Positions 20,925-31,940 are shown, counted from the stretch's first letter. The stretch: DNA of 64,000 bases from Hyposmocoma kahamanoa (GCF_003589595.1 NW_020653945.1:3043651-3107650); one strand, 5' to 3'. The notes: a model not told the origin generated them from the letters alone. Made by a program: numbers and translations.

Positions 20925-21180
20925 TTTTTTTATAATATTAAGTGACGATACGAACACCAGGCACGTCTGTCCATAACAGTTGCAGTGCCATTCAGAGCTT
21001 TAAATCACAAAGATTTGAGGGGCACTGCCACTGCGCCCGTCACTCCGAGACAAATTGACAAGCTCCATGTGCCTGTAATTTCGCTAGCAGAAATTACTGC
21101 TTGGCGGCAGAAAAAGGTAAGGTGGCAGTACTTCTCTGGACCAACTCTTTCACCAGGACCTCTACTGCTCTACTCTACTT
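20925..21180 (-). mobile_element. Family B copy, truncated
   Basis: Reverse orientation: TTTTTTTATAATATTAAGTG at the A-rich end, then GTCCATAACAGTTGCAGTGC, GGCACTGCCACTGCGCCCGT, TTACTGCTTGGCGGCAGAAA and CCTCTACTGCTCTACT. Part of the middle (CACCCTTACCCTTCAAAACC in other copies) is deleted. Confidence 0.75.
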
Positions 21181-21284
21181 CTTGTTTCTGACAGAGTGGG
21201 CAATATTAGTACTTACTAAACATTAACAAAATGTACTTAAGTTAGAAATTAAGTTATACGTAATGGGTAATAATTGTAAGGTGT

Positions 21285-21800
21285 CCAAGCTAATTAGTAG
21301 AACTAAGGTTCGGGTCCATAAGACAGTCATTAGACCAATTTTGATGTATGGATGCAAAGCCTAAACGCTCACGTTGAAGTGTTGAAGGAGGAGAACGAGC
21401 TCTTAGTGACCAGAGAGAAAAATCTTTAGGAAGATTCTGAGACCAACTAGGATGGAGCCTGGCGAATAAGGACAAATATAGAGATCGAGAATCTGGGAAA
21501 CGAGGCTAACATCATGGGAGAGAACAAGTCAGCCCGACTTCGCTGGCTTGGCCACGTCGAGAGGATGGGTGAAGATCTTCCTGTCAAGAGAGCATATCTG
21601 AGGCAACCGACTGGCAAAAGGCCGGTTGGATATCCTGGATGTCGCTGGATCGACCAAGTCCACAAAAACCTGTGTGAGCTTCGAATAGCTGATTAGTAAC
21701 AAGCGGCACAGAAGAGAGACGAGTGGCGCATGTTAGTGTCGGAGGTCAAGATCCACTTCGAGCCGCTGAGCCAGCGAAGTAAGTAAGTAAGTATGTAAGT
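21285..21800 (+). mobile_element. RTE-type LINE 3' fragment with frameshifts
   Basis: The plus strand carries, in several frames, RPILMYGCK, then ENKSARLRWLGHVERMGEDL (21520..21575) and TGKRPVGYPGCRWIDQVHKN, the C-terminal pattern of RTE-type reverse transcriptases. It ends SQRSK-like and runs into (GTAA)n at 21778..21806, the simple-sequence tail. Stops and frameshifts make it inactive. It differs in sequence from the RTE fragment at 48655. Confidence 0.75.
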
Positions 21801-21806
21801 AGTAGG

Positions 21807-22454
21807 TAATTAAAGAAAATAATTCCGTCGTGAGGGCTATAAGTGGAGTCGGAAACATCGTACCCGAGTCAGCTGTACTTCAATCTTAATTAAATTTTGT
21901 CATGGATTCATTTCCTAATTAAAACTTTTCTTTATCTTATTTAACGTGACCTAACCTTTGCAATACAAATCTAACTAAATCAGGAAACATCGTAAAAATT
22001 TACCAAAAATAAAAACATATCAGAACACACTATATTTATATCGAGAATTTCATTGATGTTTTGGCGAAATTTTCTAACTTTCGAAACTTTCTAGTTTTCC
22101 AAACAAATATAATTAGATTATGATTTTTTTCTTAAAAAAAATACTTTCAATTTATCTCCTGTATTATTTTCCAAATGCACGTTAGACGTTTTATCTTTCC
22201 AGCGTCGATATATATGTGAAATTATGTACATGTCCTTAATAAGCATAAAAAATATATCGATTAATCATTGTAGAATTTTTAAACCTCCTGAAAAGTTTTC
22301 ATTTTTGCAAATGTGGCCTTAATATTACATCGGGTGCGAAGATTGGGTACGTTCCAACACTTGACACGTTCGTCCCGGCGCTTGGTAATAATAAAACCAA
22401 TTACTTTGGCGTAGAGTAAACGAATTTGGTTATTCGTTTTTCCAATTAAATTTA
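21807..22454. other. Intergenic; small family B tail at 22364..22395
   Basis: AT-rich. CACGTTCGTCCCGGCGCTTG followed by GTAATAATAAAA (22364..22395) matches the last ~30 bp of family B in plus orientation. Nothing else was recognised. Confidence 0.4.
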
Positions 22455-22919
22455 TCAATATCCAACGGGAACATTTTGCATTTTTCTTTCTTGGTTTCTT
22501 ATCTGATGTTTTGTTACTGAATTTGTTATTGTTTTTGATTTTTTTTTCATTGTGATGACGATGTCAATCTTTGATGACGGCACTTCACATGGCCACTTGT
22601 ATACGCTATTGTGTGTTTGATGTACTTGGAAAAATATTTGACGTACAGTCAAACATGCAGACACTGACAAATATGTCCGTTTACACATGGAGCCAAATAA
22701 GAAGTTGAAATGATATGACCATAGTGTGGGTGGTTTACTTGCGTATTTGCCTATATGGCTCCTTTGATGTGACCGAGAAACTGACCAGCGCTTGGTAACG
22801 CAAGTTTTTGTGTTTATTGTATTTGTCGAATAGGCAAACGAGGCAAATACTTTGTCACGGATGCTGTGTATACATGGTGATTGTTTGCGAAATATATCAA
22901 ATATTAATAGACATGTCAA
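22455..22919 (-). other. Unassigned 154-codon open frame
   Basis: An open minus-strand frame begins MTCLLIFDIFRKQSPCIHSI and ends MQNVPVGY. It is Ser/Thr/His-rich with no recognisable domain. A shorter frame runs on the other strand over the same region. Flanks show no splice sites or promoter that I would rely on. It may be chance or part of an unrecognised transposon. Low support as a gene. Confidence 0.2.
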
Positions 22920-24059
22920 GTGATATTACTTGGTAACCACCTGGTTTGGTGGTTAGGTAATCTGCATAATTAAGCAGTACTTAAGAGGTTAACGTTCGAT
23001 TGACGGTGACGGAAACACTTTGAAAACAAACTTTCTTATTATTATTGATACGAAGATTAAACACAAAGAAATATCCTTGGATTTGACTGTATTTAAAAGT
23101 TGGGTTTTGAAACTTTGCTATATTAGCTTCATGATTCATAAGATTCATAGGTACTATATAAGTAACTCGAAGTGTTTTAATTTGACAACAGATACCTAGT
23201 AGGAATAATTGCGTAACTTTTTTGATTTATTATTATTATGGTTCCCTTTTGTTTGTTTTCGGTAAAGATAACAAACAACCTATTATATTTAAAAAATAAT
23301 TTGATTGTTAATGTTTTGTAGTTGGGAAGAAAATATATAATCGAAATGTACCCCATTATAATTAATTTGGACGGACCTATTCAGTGTTCCTAAAATATTT
23401 GTAGAATGTTCTAGAGAAATTCTATTTCCTGATACCCTTGTACTGTTACGTGAAAATTAACTCACCGAATCAGACAGCAGAGTAATTAGTTTCAGTGTTG
23501 GAAATACTCCTTTCTAAATATTTATTAACTTACACCTACGTATCGCTGGCATGTTTATTTATAAATTTTCTACCTGCTTTATAATCTAGGTCAAGACTGC
23601 TTCGTCCATTTCCACTGCTATATCCAGGTTGTATTTTTATTATTAATGTTCATGTGTTCGTTTGAGACGCAATCGCCTTCACAACGTGAATGTGTGAATT
23701 TTACATTGGCTATGATTACTTTTGTTTCTATGTATCTGTGTGTACTTAGTATCGTTGTATACCTATCTATTGTTCTTTTGTGTTTCTTCTTTAAATAAAT
23801 TTGTATGATATCTGTCATGGAATGTCGAGATAACTACGTTGCGTTTTGTTACGATTATTGGAATAAATGAGTGAAGTAAAATAAATTCAACGGAATGCTG
23901 ATTAAAATGCGAAGGCATTAGTCAATTGGCGTTGACCCTTACCGATTATCTAAGCACAAATCGACGCACAAATTTCAATAAAACTTAATGGCTATCAACT
24001 GGAGCACACACGCTATATCCACACACAGCACTCACTAGCACTAATAAATTTTAAATGCG
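22920..24059. other. Intergenic or intronic, no feature seen
   Basis: AT-rich. It lies downstream (3') of the known exons of the minus-strand C2 gene and may be intron of that gene. I searched by eye for a minus-strand exon starting in phase 2 that continues the C2 fold and did not find a convincing one. Confidence 0.4.
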
Positions 24060-24195
24060 TGCTTTTCAGGGTAGCATGGACAATCGGTGGCACATGCGTC
24101 CTCCACTGCCGAGTGGCAACTGCCCGGGACCTAGAGCGACAATCGATCGTTGTGCGCATGTTCATTCGCGTCTCGCGTCATTCGCCCCTATATCT
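24060..24195. promoter_or_regulatory. CpG-rich segment, possible promoter or exon
   Basis: A GC- and CpG-rich block (CACTGCCGAGTGGCAACTGC, CGATCGTTGTGCGCATG, CGCGTCTCGCGTCATTCG) within very AT-rich DNA. On plus it is preceded by TGCTTTTCAG, a splice-acceptor-like string, and an ATG at 24075 opens a 42-codon frame. On minus, CTTATGTATG and TATATCTTA-like sequence could be core promoter elements. Which strand is used, if any, is unknown. Confidence 0.25.
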
Positions 24196-24830
24196 TATGT
24201 ATGAATCCAGGAAAAGTTTAAAAAATCTCTAACCATGACATAATTCTACTATTTACATCCTTTTAATGTTGTTTCCTTGATGTGCACTTTCACCTTTTAA
24301 TTTTTTTTGTAGTGTGAATAATTTCCATAACTTGAGTTGTAGACTTTATTACCTTAGTAGAAAGACGGTTTTCAACTCCAATATCTTTATTTGCGACTGA
24401 ACTAGGTCATTCTGGTTTATCGGTTCCCTTTTTGTTTAATTCCGTCATCTATTTGCTGTCCTTTCTATTTTTAGTTTGGAATATTTAACACATTTATAAA
24501 AACCTTTTTAACTCAGATACATTTTAGTACTCTGTTTGCAAAATTGATAGCAGAACATTTTACATAATTGGACTTTTTTATATAAAGTTTTTTTTTTTAA
24601 AGAATCCCATGTTAAAGCAATATTTCTGGACACTGAAATGGACGTCGTATTGTAAGTAATAATTAAGATATTCCTATTATTTTGTATCTTTGATCAACAA
24701 AATCCTGTGCCTTGCTTAATGCAAACAGTAAATACTATAACTTAGAACATACCTTGTTTTTGATAAACATGATATCCACTTTCCTGTTACGTGAGTAAGT
24801 AGATGTACAAGGGGCAAATGGAAAACTTAC
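24196..24830 (-). other. Probable intron of the C2-domain gene
   Basis: Starts on the minus strand with GTAAGT at 24830, the donor of the 185-nt exon. AT-rich, with no further exon recognised. The acceptor of the next exon would have to supply the third base of a codon (phase 2). Confidence 0.5.
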
Positions 24831-25015
24831 CTGTACTTCTTATCCCTATGCCATACAGAGATGTGTATCATCTGGTGGTCATAGATAGTGTTCGGCAGAG
24901 GAAGCTTCAGGTGCCTCTGGAATTCCGGCTCCCTCTTTCCGTAGAGGACTGATGTTCTTTGAAATATCGACCTTTGAGAGGGTAATGATTGTTCTGTTAC
25001 TCCGCTTATGACGAC
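24831..25015 (-). CDS. C2-domain protein, exon 3 of those visible
   Basis: A 185-nt exon. The acceptor is TTGTTTTTAATTTTAG and the donor is AAGTACAG followed by GTAAGT. It joins exon 2 in phase 0 and leaves in phase 2. The translation starts VVISGVTEQSLPSQ, contains RTSVLYGKREPEFQRHLKLP and ends HQMIHISVWHRDKKY. The pattern K/R-T-x-V, nP-x-f-x-x-h and the final strand IHISVWHRD are the second half of a C2 beta-sandwich. At least one more exon is needed to finish the domain and the protein. Confidence 0.85.
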
Positions 25016-25170
25016 CTAAAATTAAAAACAATAATAATGTTAACTCAAAATAATAATTATTTTTATTGTCGTTAATCAATAATCAAGGCTTGCTTAATAC
25101 ATCACACTTAATGCATTTAATATACTGGATCATTATGGAAACTTCCAACAGTCCTAAAGCCATTGCTTAC

Positions 25171-25235
25171 CTTTGCATAAGCATTGATATCGTCAGATTT
25201 TCCAGAAGATCTCTGCAGATCTCGACAGCGGATCA
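25171..25235 (-). CDS. C2-domain protein, exon 2 of those visible
   Basis: A 65-nt exon between TGGTTTTCTTTCAG and GTAAGC. With the last G of exon 1 it gives 22 codons: VIRCRDLQRSSG, then KSDDINAYAK. This is the strand and loop where C2 domains usually have an sDpY motif that binds calcium; here it reads SDDINAY. Phase in 1, phase out 0. The exact phase match on both sides is strong support for the gene model. Confidence 0.88.
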
Positions 25236-25321
25236 CTGAAAGAAAACCATATTAAATTAATATCTTATCTTATACGCAATTAATAAAACAGTAAATAATG
25301 GAAGTCGATAGTACCACTCAC

Positions 25322-27704
25322 CGTGCACGTCTATAACGTCATTTTTTGTTATTATTTCCAAGTTTATAGTTCCTTTTAGAGCTTGGAAGCGATCTGTACT
25401 TCTGTCAAGCTTATTACTTGCCACACTTCTCCGTTTCTCTGCACTACTATTGATGCTACTTTCCGGAGAATATGTTAGACATCTCCTTGAAGATTTGTGT
25501 TCAATCATTGGAGTAAAAGCATCAGGAGGTATCACATCTTCATCTAATTTACTAGTCTTATGCGCTCGTTCTTCGCTCAAAACATTACTAGATCTTTTAA
25601 GGTTTGGAACAGGCGTTATAGGACTTGGAATACCGTTTTCTAAAGTTAACCCAAAAAGTTCTCGTGGCCTTATATCTTGGGTATACTGTTCATCAGGCAT
25701 CAAACTGCTATGTGATACATTTGATCTGTTCAAAACATTGTGGGTTTGCACTTGGGAAGGTGCAAGGTAATTGAAAGCCGGACTTAAAGGTTCACAGAGA
25801 GAAACGTTTTGCAGTTCTGTCATAGGACTTGGCATGCCCATTTCCAAAGTGAGAAATGAGGATGCTTCAGATTTCAATAGTTTTTGTTTCATGCTTTCAT
25901 TACTGACTGTTGATTTCTTCCTTCTGATACATCTTTGTCTTCTTAATCGGATATTTGCTTCCCTTGCAGCTGAAAATAAATCGGGTGTTAGTTCCGTAGA
26001 TGCATTCCTAAAGTTCCCGTTATCAGCTGGTTCTTTCATTGACTGCGATCTATTAAGTGTTGAAATTCTCCCTTCATTTGACCTTTCTTTTGATTTTTCT
26101 TCGATAAAACTGTCTGGAGTTCTTACTTCTCTCTCATTGTAGCCATCTCCATCATCTAAGATAAAACAACCAATTGGAAGATTCTTCAAAAGCTTATCGT
26201 TGACCCTGCGAACTGGCATCATTTTTTTTGTCGGGGTATTCTTTGGCGAAATGGAATTTTCTCTAGAAAGATTGACGTATCTCGCTTCTTTGATTAAATT
26301 GGCTTTATTTTCTGCTTGTGGGTTAACAAAAATATCTTTGATTGTTTCTAATGGAGGAGTTTTATCTTCTGTAGTTTTAAGATTTTCCGTCTCTTTCTTC
26401 AGAATTCTCCGTCTAGATTTTACAATTTTTGTACTTTTAATAATATCTTCAATCATTTTTTCAAGTGTTACATCTCCCATTTGAGTTGTGGATATAGTAG
26501 ATACCGTAGATTCTGTCACATTGGTCGTAGAATCTTTACCTAATATAAACTTATTTTCCATTTCAGCAGAGGATTCTTCATCTTTAAGAGGTATAGTAAA
26601 AGGGTTTTCTATTTTTGGAAAATACTCGGTAACATCGTCGGTGAATGCTGTTCTTTGGGATTTGGTATGTGTACTCATAGTACTGAACCTTAAAGCGGCC
26701 AACTTTGTAGATAAAGGTGTTATAGAAACAGGGGAGCATGCATCTCTGACTAAAGAATGAGTATCTTTATTATCTACTGACGGAGATTTGAAAGAACTTT
26801 CAAATTCATTAGATTTCTTCCTTGTTCGCTTCAACGGTCTGATACTCATTAGGCTTTCTGTTTTGTTGAAATACAAAGGATTATTCATAAACATATTGTG
26901 TCCAAATATTGGTAGTGTTGTTTTCTCTACACTAGCAGTGCTGACAGGTAAAGGCTTTTCAACGCAGTTTATTACTAAATCTTTATCATATTCAATTTCA
27001 ACAATGCCTTCGCTAGTCGTTTTTGTAGTGCTTATAGGATGATGTGATTTGGGTAAAGCAAAAGAATGTCTACTATTGCTTGTTGTTGCACTTAGCCTAT
27101 CTGAAAGCTCACTTAAAAAGGGCTCAGAGGTGCTGTGGCTTAACTTTGATGTAGACAATTGATTTCTGTCAATATTGATTCGTCTTTCAGACTTATATGC
27201 CGAGCTATCTCTTCTAAAGATATCGTTGTTAGAGCTAGTCATTTCTAATTTCCTTTTCTTGGCTTCTCTGACTCTTCTGCTATAGGTTGGTGGTGTTGGC
27301 GGTAGGTCAGGGGGAATATCACCTTTGGAACCATTTAAATAGTACTTTCTCCTTTCAAATTTTTTCACTGGAGTTCCAGAAGTAGGAGTGATATTACTGA
27401 CATCTTTAAGAGCTAAAAGTTCAGGTTTCTTGACGAAACCTTCTTTGTAATAATTTGGTGTGTTTCCTACATAGTTGATGTTTTCTTTGTCAATAGTTTT
27501 AACGTTGTTTTTTCTAGCAGTTGATCCTAATGATCGCCTTTGATATCTACTGGGCTTTTTGCTCTTCTTTATAGTTTGTGCGTCTAAAGATCTCCTTATT
27601 TTGGTATCGTAAGGACCGTTGGTATACGGCTCACCGTTTTCAGTCTCTGTTTCAGAGTTTGGCCGGACTTCTTGGTTCTTTTTGTAAACTGCCCACTTCA
27701 GCAT
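25322..27704 (-). CDS. Large disordered protein with C-terminal C2 domain (first coding exon)
   Basis: The only well-supported host gene. An acceptor TTCGTTTGTTGCAG ends at 27712, seven bases of exon precede ATG 27704 (MLKWAVYKKNQEV), and the frame is open for 794 codons to the donor G|GTGAGT at 25322/25321. An upstream noncoding exon is therefore expected above 27712; the in-frame Met at 27770 lies in the intron. Residues 1..~770 are Ser/Thr/Lys/Arg/Asn-rich and probably unstructured, with a proline patch (DIPPDLPPTPPTYSRR) and many S/T-P sites. A short motif is repeated at about residues 617 and 683 (TLEMGMPSPMT and TLENGIPSPIT). From about 775 the C2 domain begins (GTINLEIITKNDVIDVH) and continues in exons 2 and 3. 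Disordered N-terminus plus C2 occurs in RGS3/RGS-7-like and SYD-1-like proteins; the missing C-terminus (RGS or RhoGAP) would decide. No gene name is justified. Confidence 0.88.
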
Positions 27705-28500
27705 TTTTAATCTGCAACAAACGAATGAATAAATATTATACTTGTAATTCGATCTAGTCTTCTTATTCAAGTTACTTAGTACATACTTTATTGCACTCTA
27801 GACATAAGTGTCTGTAGTACAAAGTAAAGGTACCAAACAACGGATAGGATTGCTTAGTAAACTAACATGGAAATAATAAAGATAGTGTACATATGCGACG
27901 TTACAGCGTACAAATGTGTTTTGAACACGAAAATATTGTTACTTATAAAGAATAGAATTGTGAATATGCACGTAGCTCTCCAAAATTGAGTGTAGTCGCT
28001 TACCCGCTCGATTAGAACGTGGTGGATTACGGTCCGAACCCCTTAGACATCTCTAGGGCCTCCACCTGTGCCAGCAGTGGATTGTATATAGGTTGATAAT
28101 AAAATAGTACCATGGAAATCATAGTATGAGATACGACATGAAAGTGGATAACCACCATGCAAGTTAAATTTCAAGGGACGCTTAGTAATCAACCCGTCAA
28201 GCTACTCAACAAAATGCTCATTTTAATACCCATATTGATTACCACGACAACATTGATTACCATGACGTTCGATCTTTTGAACGTTAGCGGAATGTAAGCC
28301 ATCCGTGCACGCACATAAGTAATCGTATGCGATATAGGTCGGCCGATGTACAATGACGAATGGTCTAGAGATGACCTACGAGAGTTGTATATCAAAGTTA
28401 TCTTGGGTTTGTTGGCACAATTTGCGAGATACAAACACATCAACGCGTAAAGACTTATTGATTGGGGGTATGTGCGGAAACTGGAATTTATTAACACGTC
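27705..28500. other. 5' side of the C2 gene; LINE-type tail fragment at 27988..28105
   Basis: Contains the acceptor before the coding exon (AG at 27713/27712) and then AT-rich sequence, presumably intron. On plus, CCACCTGTGCCAGCAGTGGA followed by TATATAGGTTGATAATAAAA (28071..28105) looks like a LINE 3' end with a short ATAA tail. No 5' untranslated exon was identified. Confidence 0.45.
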
Positions 28501-28504
28501 CAGC

Positions 28505-28965
28505 GCGGCGTGTACCACTGGTGGAGCACGAACTGCTGGTCCATTAGGCGTAGTGTACCACCGGTGGTCACACAACATCTTTATTTTTGGTATACTAAGA
28601 AACCCACGTCGCCTTCAGTGAAAGTGCTAAATTTAACGCTCCTGTGCAACAATAAAATTTTCATAGTGTATCTCAGGAGTTGGGCACCATGTAAGACAGT
28701 AAAAAAAACAATGTTAAAAAAGTATTTATTTGAATAAAGAACTAAAAATGTACTTAATAGAAAAACGAGAATAAATACAGCAAATTATTTGTGACGAATT
28801 GTATTAAAACTAAATTTGTCATAACTGGCAAAACAAAATTACATAGGATAATAGGTTAATTAGAAAAAAATAAAGCATAACTTCGCCGTGTCCACCGGAG
28901 GCGTACCCTGCCCCGACATATGTTTTGGTTGATGGGGCGATGACGTACCACCGGTGGCCATGTGA
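28505..28965. repeat. Cluster of CCACYGGTGG palindromes
   Basis: GTACCACTGGTGG (28512..28524), GTACCACCGGTGG (28555..28567) and GTACCACCGGTGG (28945..28957), with a degenerate CCACCGGAGG at 28892. CCACCGGTGG is a perfect 10-bp palindrome and is GC-rich in AT-rich DNA. Neighbouring bases also match partly, so these may be pieces of a duplicated repeat rather than binding sites. Confidence 0.45.
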
Positions 28966-29214
28966 AAATATTTTTCGCCGGACAGCAAATAATGATAATT
29001 TTGTTCCCGAACTGAACGTGTAAACAAGTTTTGTTCCGTGACAAACATAGCGCATCGTAATCTACATATATTCGTATTATGTAAGACGACAAATTTTAAT
29101 ATAGAATAAGTTCTTGTCGCCATTATACAAGTTTATGAATTTGAAGAAACATTACAAAGCGTAATCATAAGGACTAGAGCTGAAATTATTTTGATGAAAC
29201 GTTTTACATGCCTA

Positions 29215-29247
29215 TGCCGAAGGTAATAAGGTATATTATCTTCGGCA
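29215..29247. repeat. Imperfect 14-bp inverted repeat
   Basis: TGCCGAAGGTAATA and its reverse complement TATTATCTTCGGCA, one mismatch, with a 5-nt spacer. An isolated palindrome; function unknown. Confidence 0.6.
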
Positions 29248-29556
29248 TGATAGCTGCTAGTTCCTGGACCTCGCGAAATGGTATATAGTTTTATTGGATA
29301 TCATTTTACAGCCAGAAAGAGGAGTGCGACTAGCGGTCGGTTTCAACTTTTTTATACAAAAAAAATCGACCTCAACACTTTGTGGAATACTAGTTCTATA
29401 GATATGGCTGTAGAAGAACGTACCCTCCCACAGACATTTCCGTGCTTAAAAGGAGTTTCCTGCCTTAATCAGTGTAGAGTTAAACTTGGAAAGAAATAAA
29501 TTAATGTATTATTACATTACATTACATTTATAGATCTGACAATTTCAGAACAGAGT

Positions 29557-29818
29557 ACTAAAAAAAACCGACCACAAAAGTTTGCGGAATTACATCTATT
29601 TGCCAAGTTTTATTGAAACCGGAAAGTGCGCGAAACCGGATTTATTAGTTTGCCACCCTTAGAGGTGAAATATTTTCTTCAAATGAAATTTGACTAATAC
29701 TGAGGTAGACCCTATTTCCAACAAAAAAAAGAATCAACATAATCGGTTCACACGTCATTAACCGCGTAAAAAATACAGTCGAAATAAGAACCTCCTTTTT
29801 TTGAAGTCGGTTAAAAAT
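29557..29818 (-). mobile_element. Family E element, near-complete copy
   Basis: Reverse orientation relative to 1471: AACCGACCACAAAAGTTTGC at the left, TTTGCCAAGTTTTATTGAAA, GCCACCCTTAGAGGTGAAAT, GACTAATACTGAGGTAGACC, ending GAACCTCCTTTTTTTGAAGT and CGGTTAAAAA. All blocks of the family are in order. Confidence 0.8.
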
Positions 29819-29942
29819 AATAACATTAACTCTCTGAAGCAAGTCGACGTGCTAAAACCGAGTGTCTCAACATACCTTGCAGTTAAAAACTACAGGAAAT
29901 AGACAATTTAAAGTTAAATGTGGCTATCAATGTAAAAGTGGT

Positions 29943-30050
29943 GTTTTTTTTTTACAATATGAAGTGATGGGACAAACAAGTCGTGCGCCTAAATACCATC
30001 CTGTACTAAATATCATCCTTCAGGCCCAAGTAGATGCCCCCAGTTTTGTT
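29943..30050 (-). mobile_element. Family B fragment (A-rich end)
   Basis: TTTTTTTTTACAATATGAAG followed by TGATGGGACAAACAAGTCGT and GCGCCTAAATACCATC. Only the first ~70 bp from the A-rich end remain. Confidence 0.6.
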
Positions 30051-30354
30051 TGAAAAACATTTTTTTAAATATCTATTTAGCTATTAGTTCAAGCTAGCCA
30101 ACCGCTGATAACCGACAGATAGGAGTTGTCACAAGAAGAAGAGAAGAATTATGAATACGTAAATAAATTCATTGCCTTGTCCCACGTAACGTCACCTTAC
30201 TCAATCCTGACACAATTTTGTAGCCTTACATACTTTACTTTTCATACAACTTCTTTTATTCTTGTCCATCGTTTCTGGTTATATACTCGATGTTCTTGTC
30301 ACTTCGGGTCTCAGCCTTTTTGAGGATATTTGAATAGGTATTAAAAAAAAACAT

Positions 30355-30962
30355 AAACCTATCGAGTTTTTAGGTTTTCGCAATTGTTACCTAAAGGAAA
30401 TGAAACTATAAATTCGGATTTAAATCGCTTCAACAGGACAATGGTTTCTCTGTACCACCAGTTTGGGATCCAGTATTACCTTTCAAGAGAAATCCCAAAC
30501 AGACATTGACTGCAGTACTAATTAACATGTTACAATTTATCTAATTTCCATTATTGATTAATAATTAATTTAATTTAGTTAATAAATCATATTGTTAAAA
30601 TAAAATAATTGTAAAACATATGTAGCGTAACGAGTTCTTAGGTTTTCGCGATTGTTACACATAGGAAATGAAACTATTTTTCCGGATTTGAAGAAACAAA
30701 TATAACGCGATTTAAATCCGGAAAAATAGTTTCATTTCCTATACGTAGCGTAAATTCAAAAGTTCCTTGTAAAATATTTAAAAATAAGGTATTTCATTAA
30801 TAACTTTTGTAACTATAGTGAAAAATAACGTGGTTTGCATTAATTTTAGATATAACTGGATAACTTTACCACCTTAGCCAACTGTGACCATGGGGCCTGT
30901 AAAGGGACTGAAAAAACAAATACACGCGATTTAAATCCGAAAAAAATTTTAATTTTCTACAC
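30355..30962. mobile_element. Family A element, long copy with a nested short copy
   Basis: Left arm ATCGAGTTTTTAGGTTTTCG to GGAAATGAAACTAT (30359..30412); internal sequence with CCCAAACAGACATTGACTGC (30494..30513) as in the 2246 copy; right half TAGCGTAAATTCAAAAG to CTGTAAAGGGACTGAAAAAA and ATTTAAATCCGAAA. At 30629..30745 a second, very short foldback (both arms, loop deleted; GGATTTGAAGAAACAAATAT at the centre) interrupts it. Confidence 0.75.
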
Positions 30963-31416
30963 ATAAACCTCGCTTTTTATTCGGCGAACGGTGACTTCAC
31001 AATTCTCATGCGTTGTATCGTTCTTACGGACTATAGCAAATAATTCCCTATTTGTTACTACGTCATCTTTGATAATCTTTTAGAGTGACATTCGCACCAT
31101 TTGTAACAATTTTCAATAGCACTAAATTGACTCAAAAATCGATTAAATCTCCACATCGATTCAAAATCGTTACAATAACGGTGGCCAATCGACTAATGTG
31201 GGACGCTCGTTACAACTTCATCACACGGCTATTCTAATACAGTTACTGCATTCTCGGTATTACTATTGCCTGTATGCAAATCGGAAATGATAGAGATGAT
31301 TTATTATTATACTTCATTCCATTTTATTCGACTGCCGCCGACGGAGAGTAATAATTTTGTAATTCATCCGATAGTCACATTATAGTACGTCAACTTTTAT
31401 CCGTTCTGAGCTGAGA

Positions 31417-31503
31417 TGGGCAATGGGTTAAAACACAATTAACCCGTTCGGGTTTAAACCCGGTATTTACACAATCTACAGGGTTTTAACCCATTACTGC
31501 CCA
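31417..31503. mobile_element. Small inverted-repeat element
   Basis: TGGGCAATGGGTTAAAAC at the left and its near reverse complement GTTTTAACCCATTACTGCCC-A at the right, with a 2-nt offset. The interior also has AACCCGTTCGGGTTTAAACC. The start GAGATGGGCA is reminiscent of hAT-type ends, but no 8-bp duplication was found. Confidence 0.45.
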
Positions 31504-31554
31504 AAATCGTTTGTGGAAACGGCGATTATACTTCCATACTTTATTAGAATTTTC

Positions 31555-31932
31555 CTTAAAATAATAACGCATAGAATGATAGTTTCATATCAAACGAACT
31601 GTTACAAGTGAGGCAAAAATCAAATTCATGTAGGCTAGTTTTAGTAGTAGGTTAATTATCGGTTTTAGTGAATATTTATATAAAAATACAAGTTGAAACG
31701 CGTTACTTCCTTGTGGAATGTGATGTTAGTATCTATTTTATGTTTGTCTGACGTATTTTTACACTCATTTACCGCACATTTCGTCATTTTTAGCTAAAAT
31801 TCTTGATCTGTTCGCGGTGCAAGTTGACCTTGAGCACTGAAGGCCCGCCCGCTCGTGTAGGCCCATTGGGCGCGCTTCAATTTGCCTCACTTAGCGTGTG
31901 CGGACTAGGTTTCTATGCGTTATTATTCTAAG
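31555..31932 (-). mobile_element. 378-bp miniature element with THAP coding remnant, copy 1
   Basis: Ends are inverted (CTTAAAATAATAACGCATAG at 31555; its counterpart TTCTATGCGTTATTATTCTA-AG at 31932). The 8-bp target duplication GAATTTTC is perfect (31547..31554 and 31933..31940). On the minus strand it carries the same 40-codon THAP start as copy 2, from an ATG near 31786. Same length as copy 2 to the base. Confidence 0.88.
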
Positions 31933-31940
31933 GAATTTTC

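Noticed and set aside
22455..22919. Protein gene of 154 codons
   Set aside because: No domain, no splice or promoter context, and T/A-rich residue composition; listed only as an unassigned frame.
25450..27042. Series of 84- to 123-codon plus-strand ORFs
   Set aside because: They are antisense shadows of the 794-codon minus-strand exon, whose splice sites and C2 domain are clear.
27705..27770. Upstream Met at 27770 as start of the C2-domain protein
   Set aside because: It lies before the acceptor TTTGTTGCAG (AG at 27713/27712), so it is intronic; the Met at 27704 is the first in the exon.
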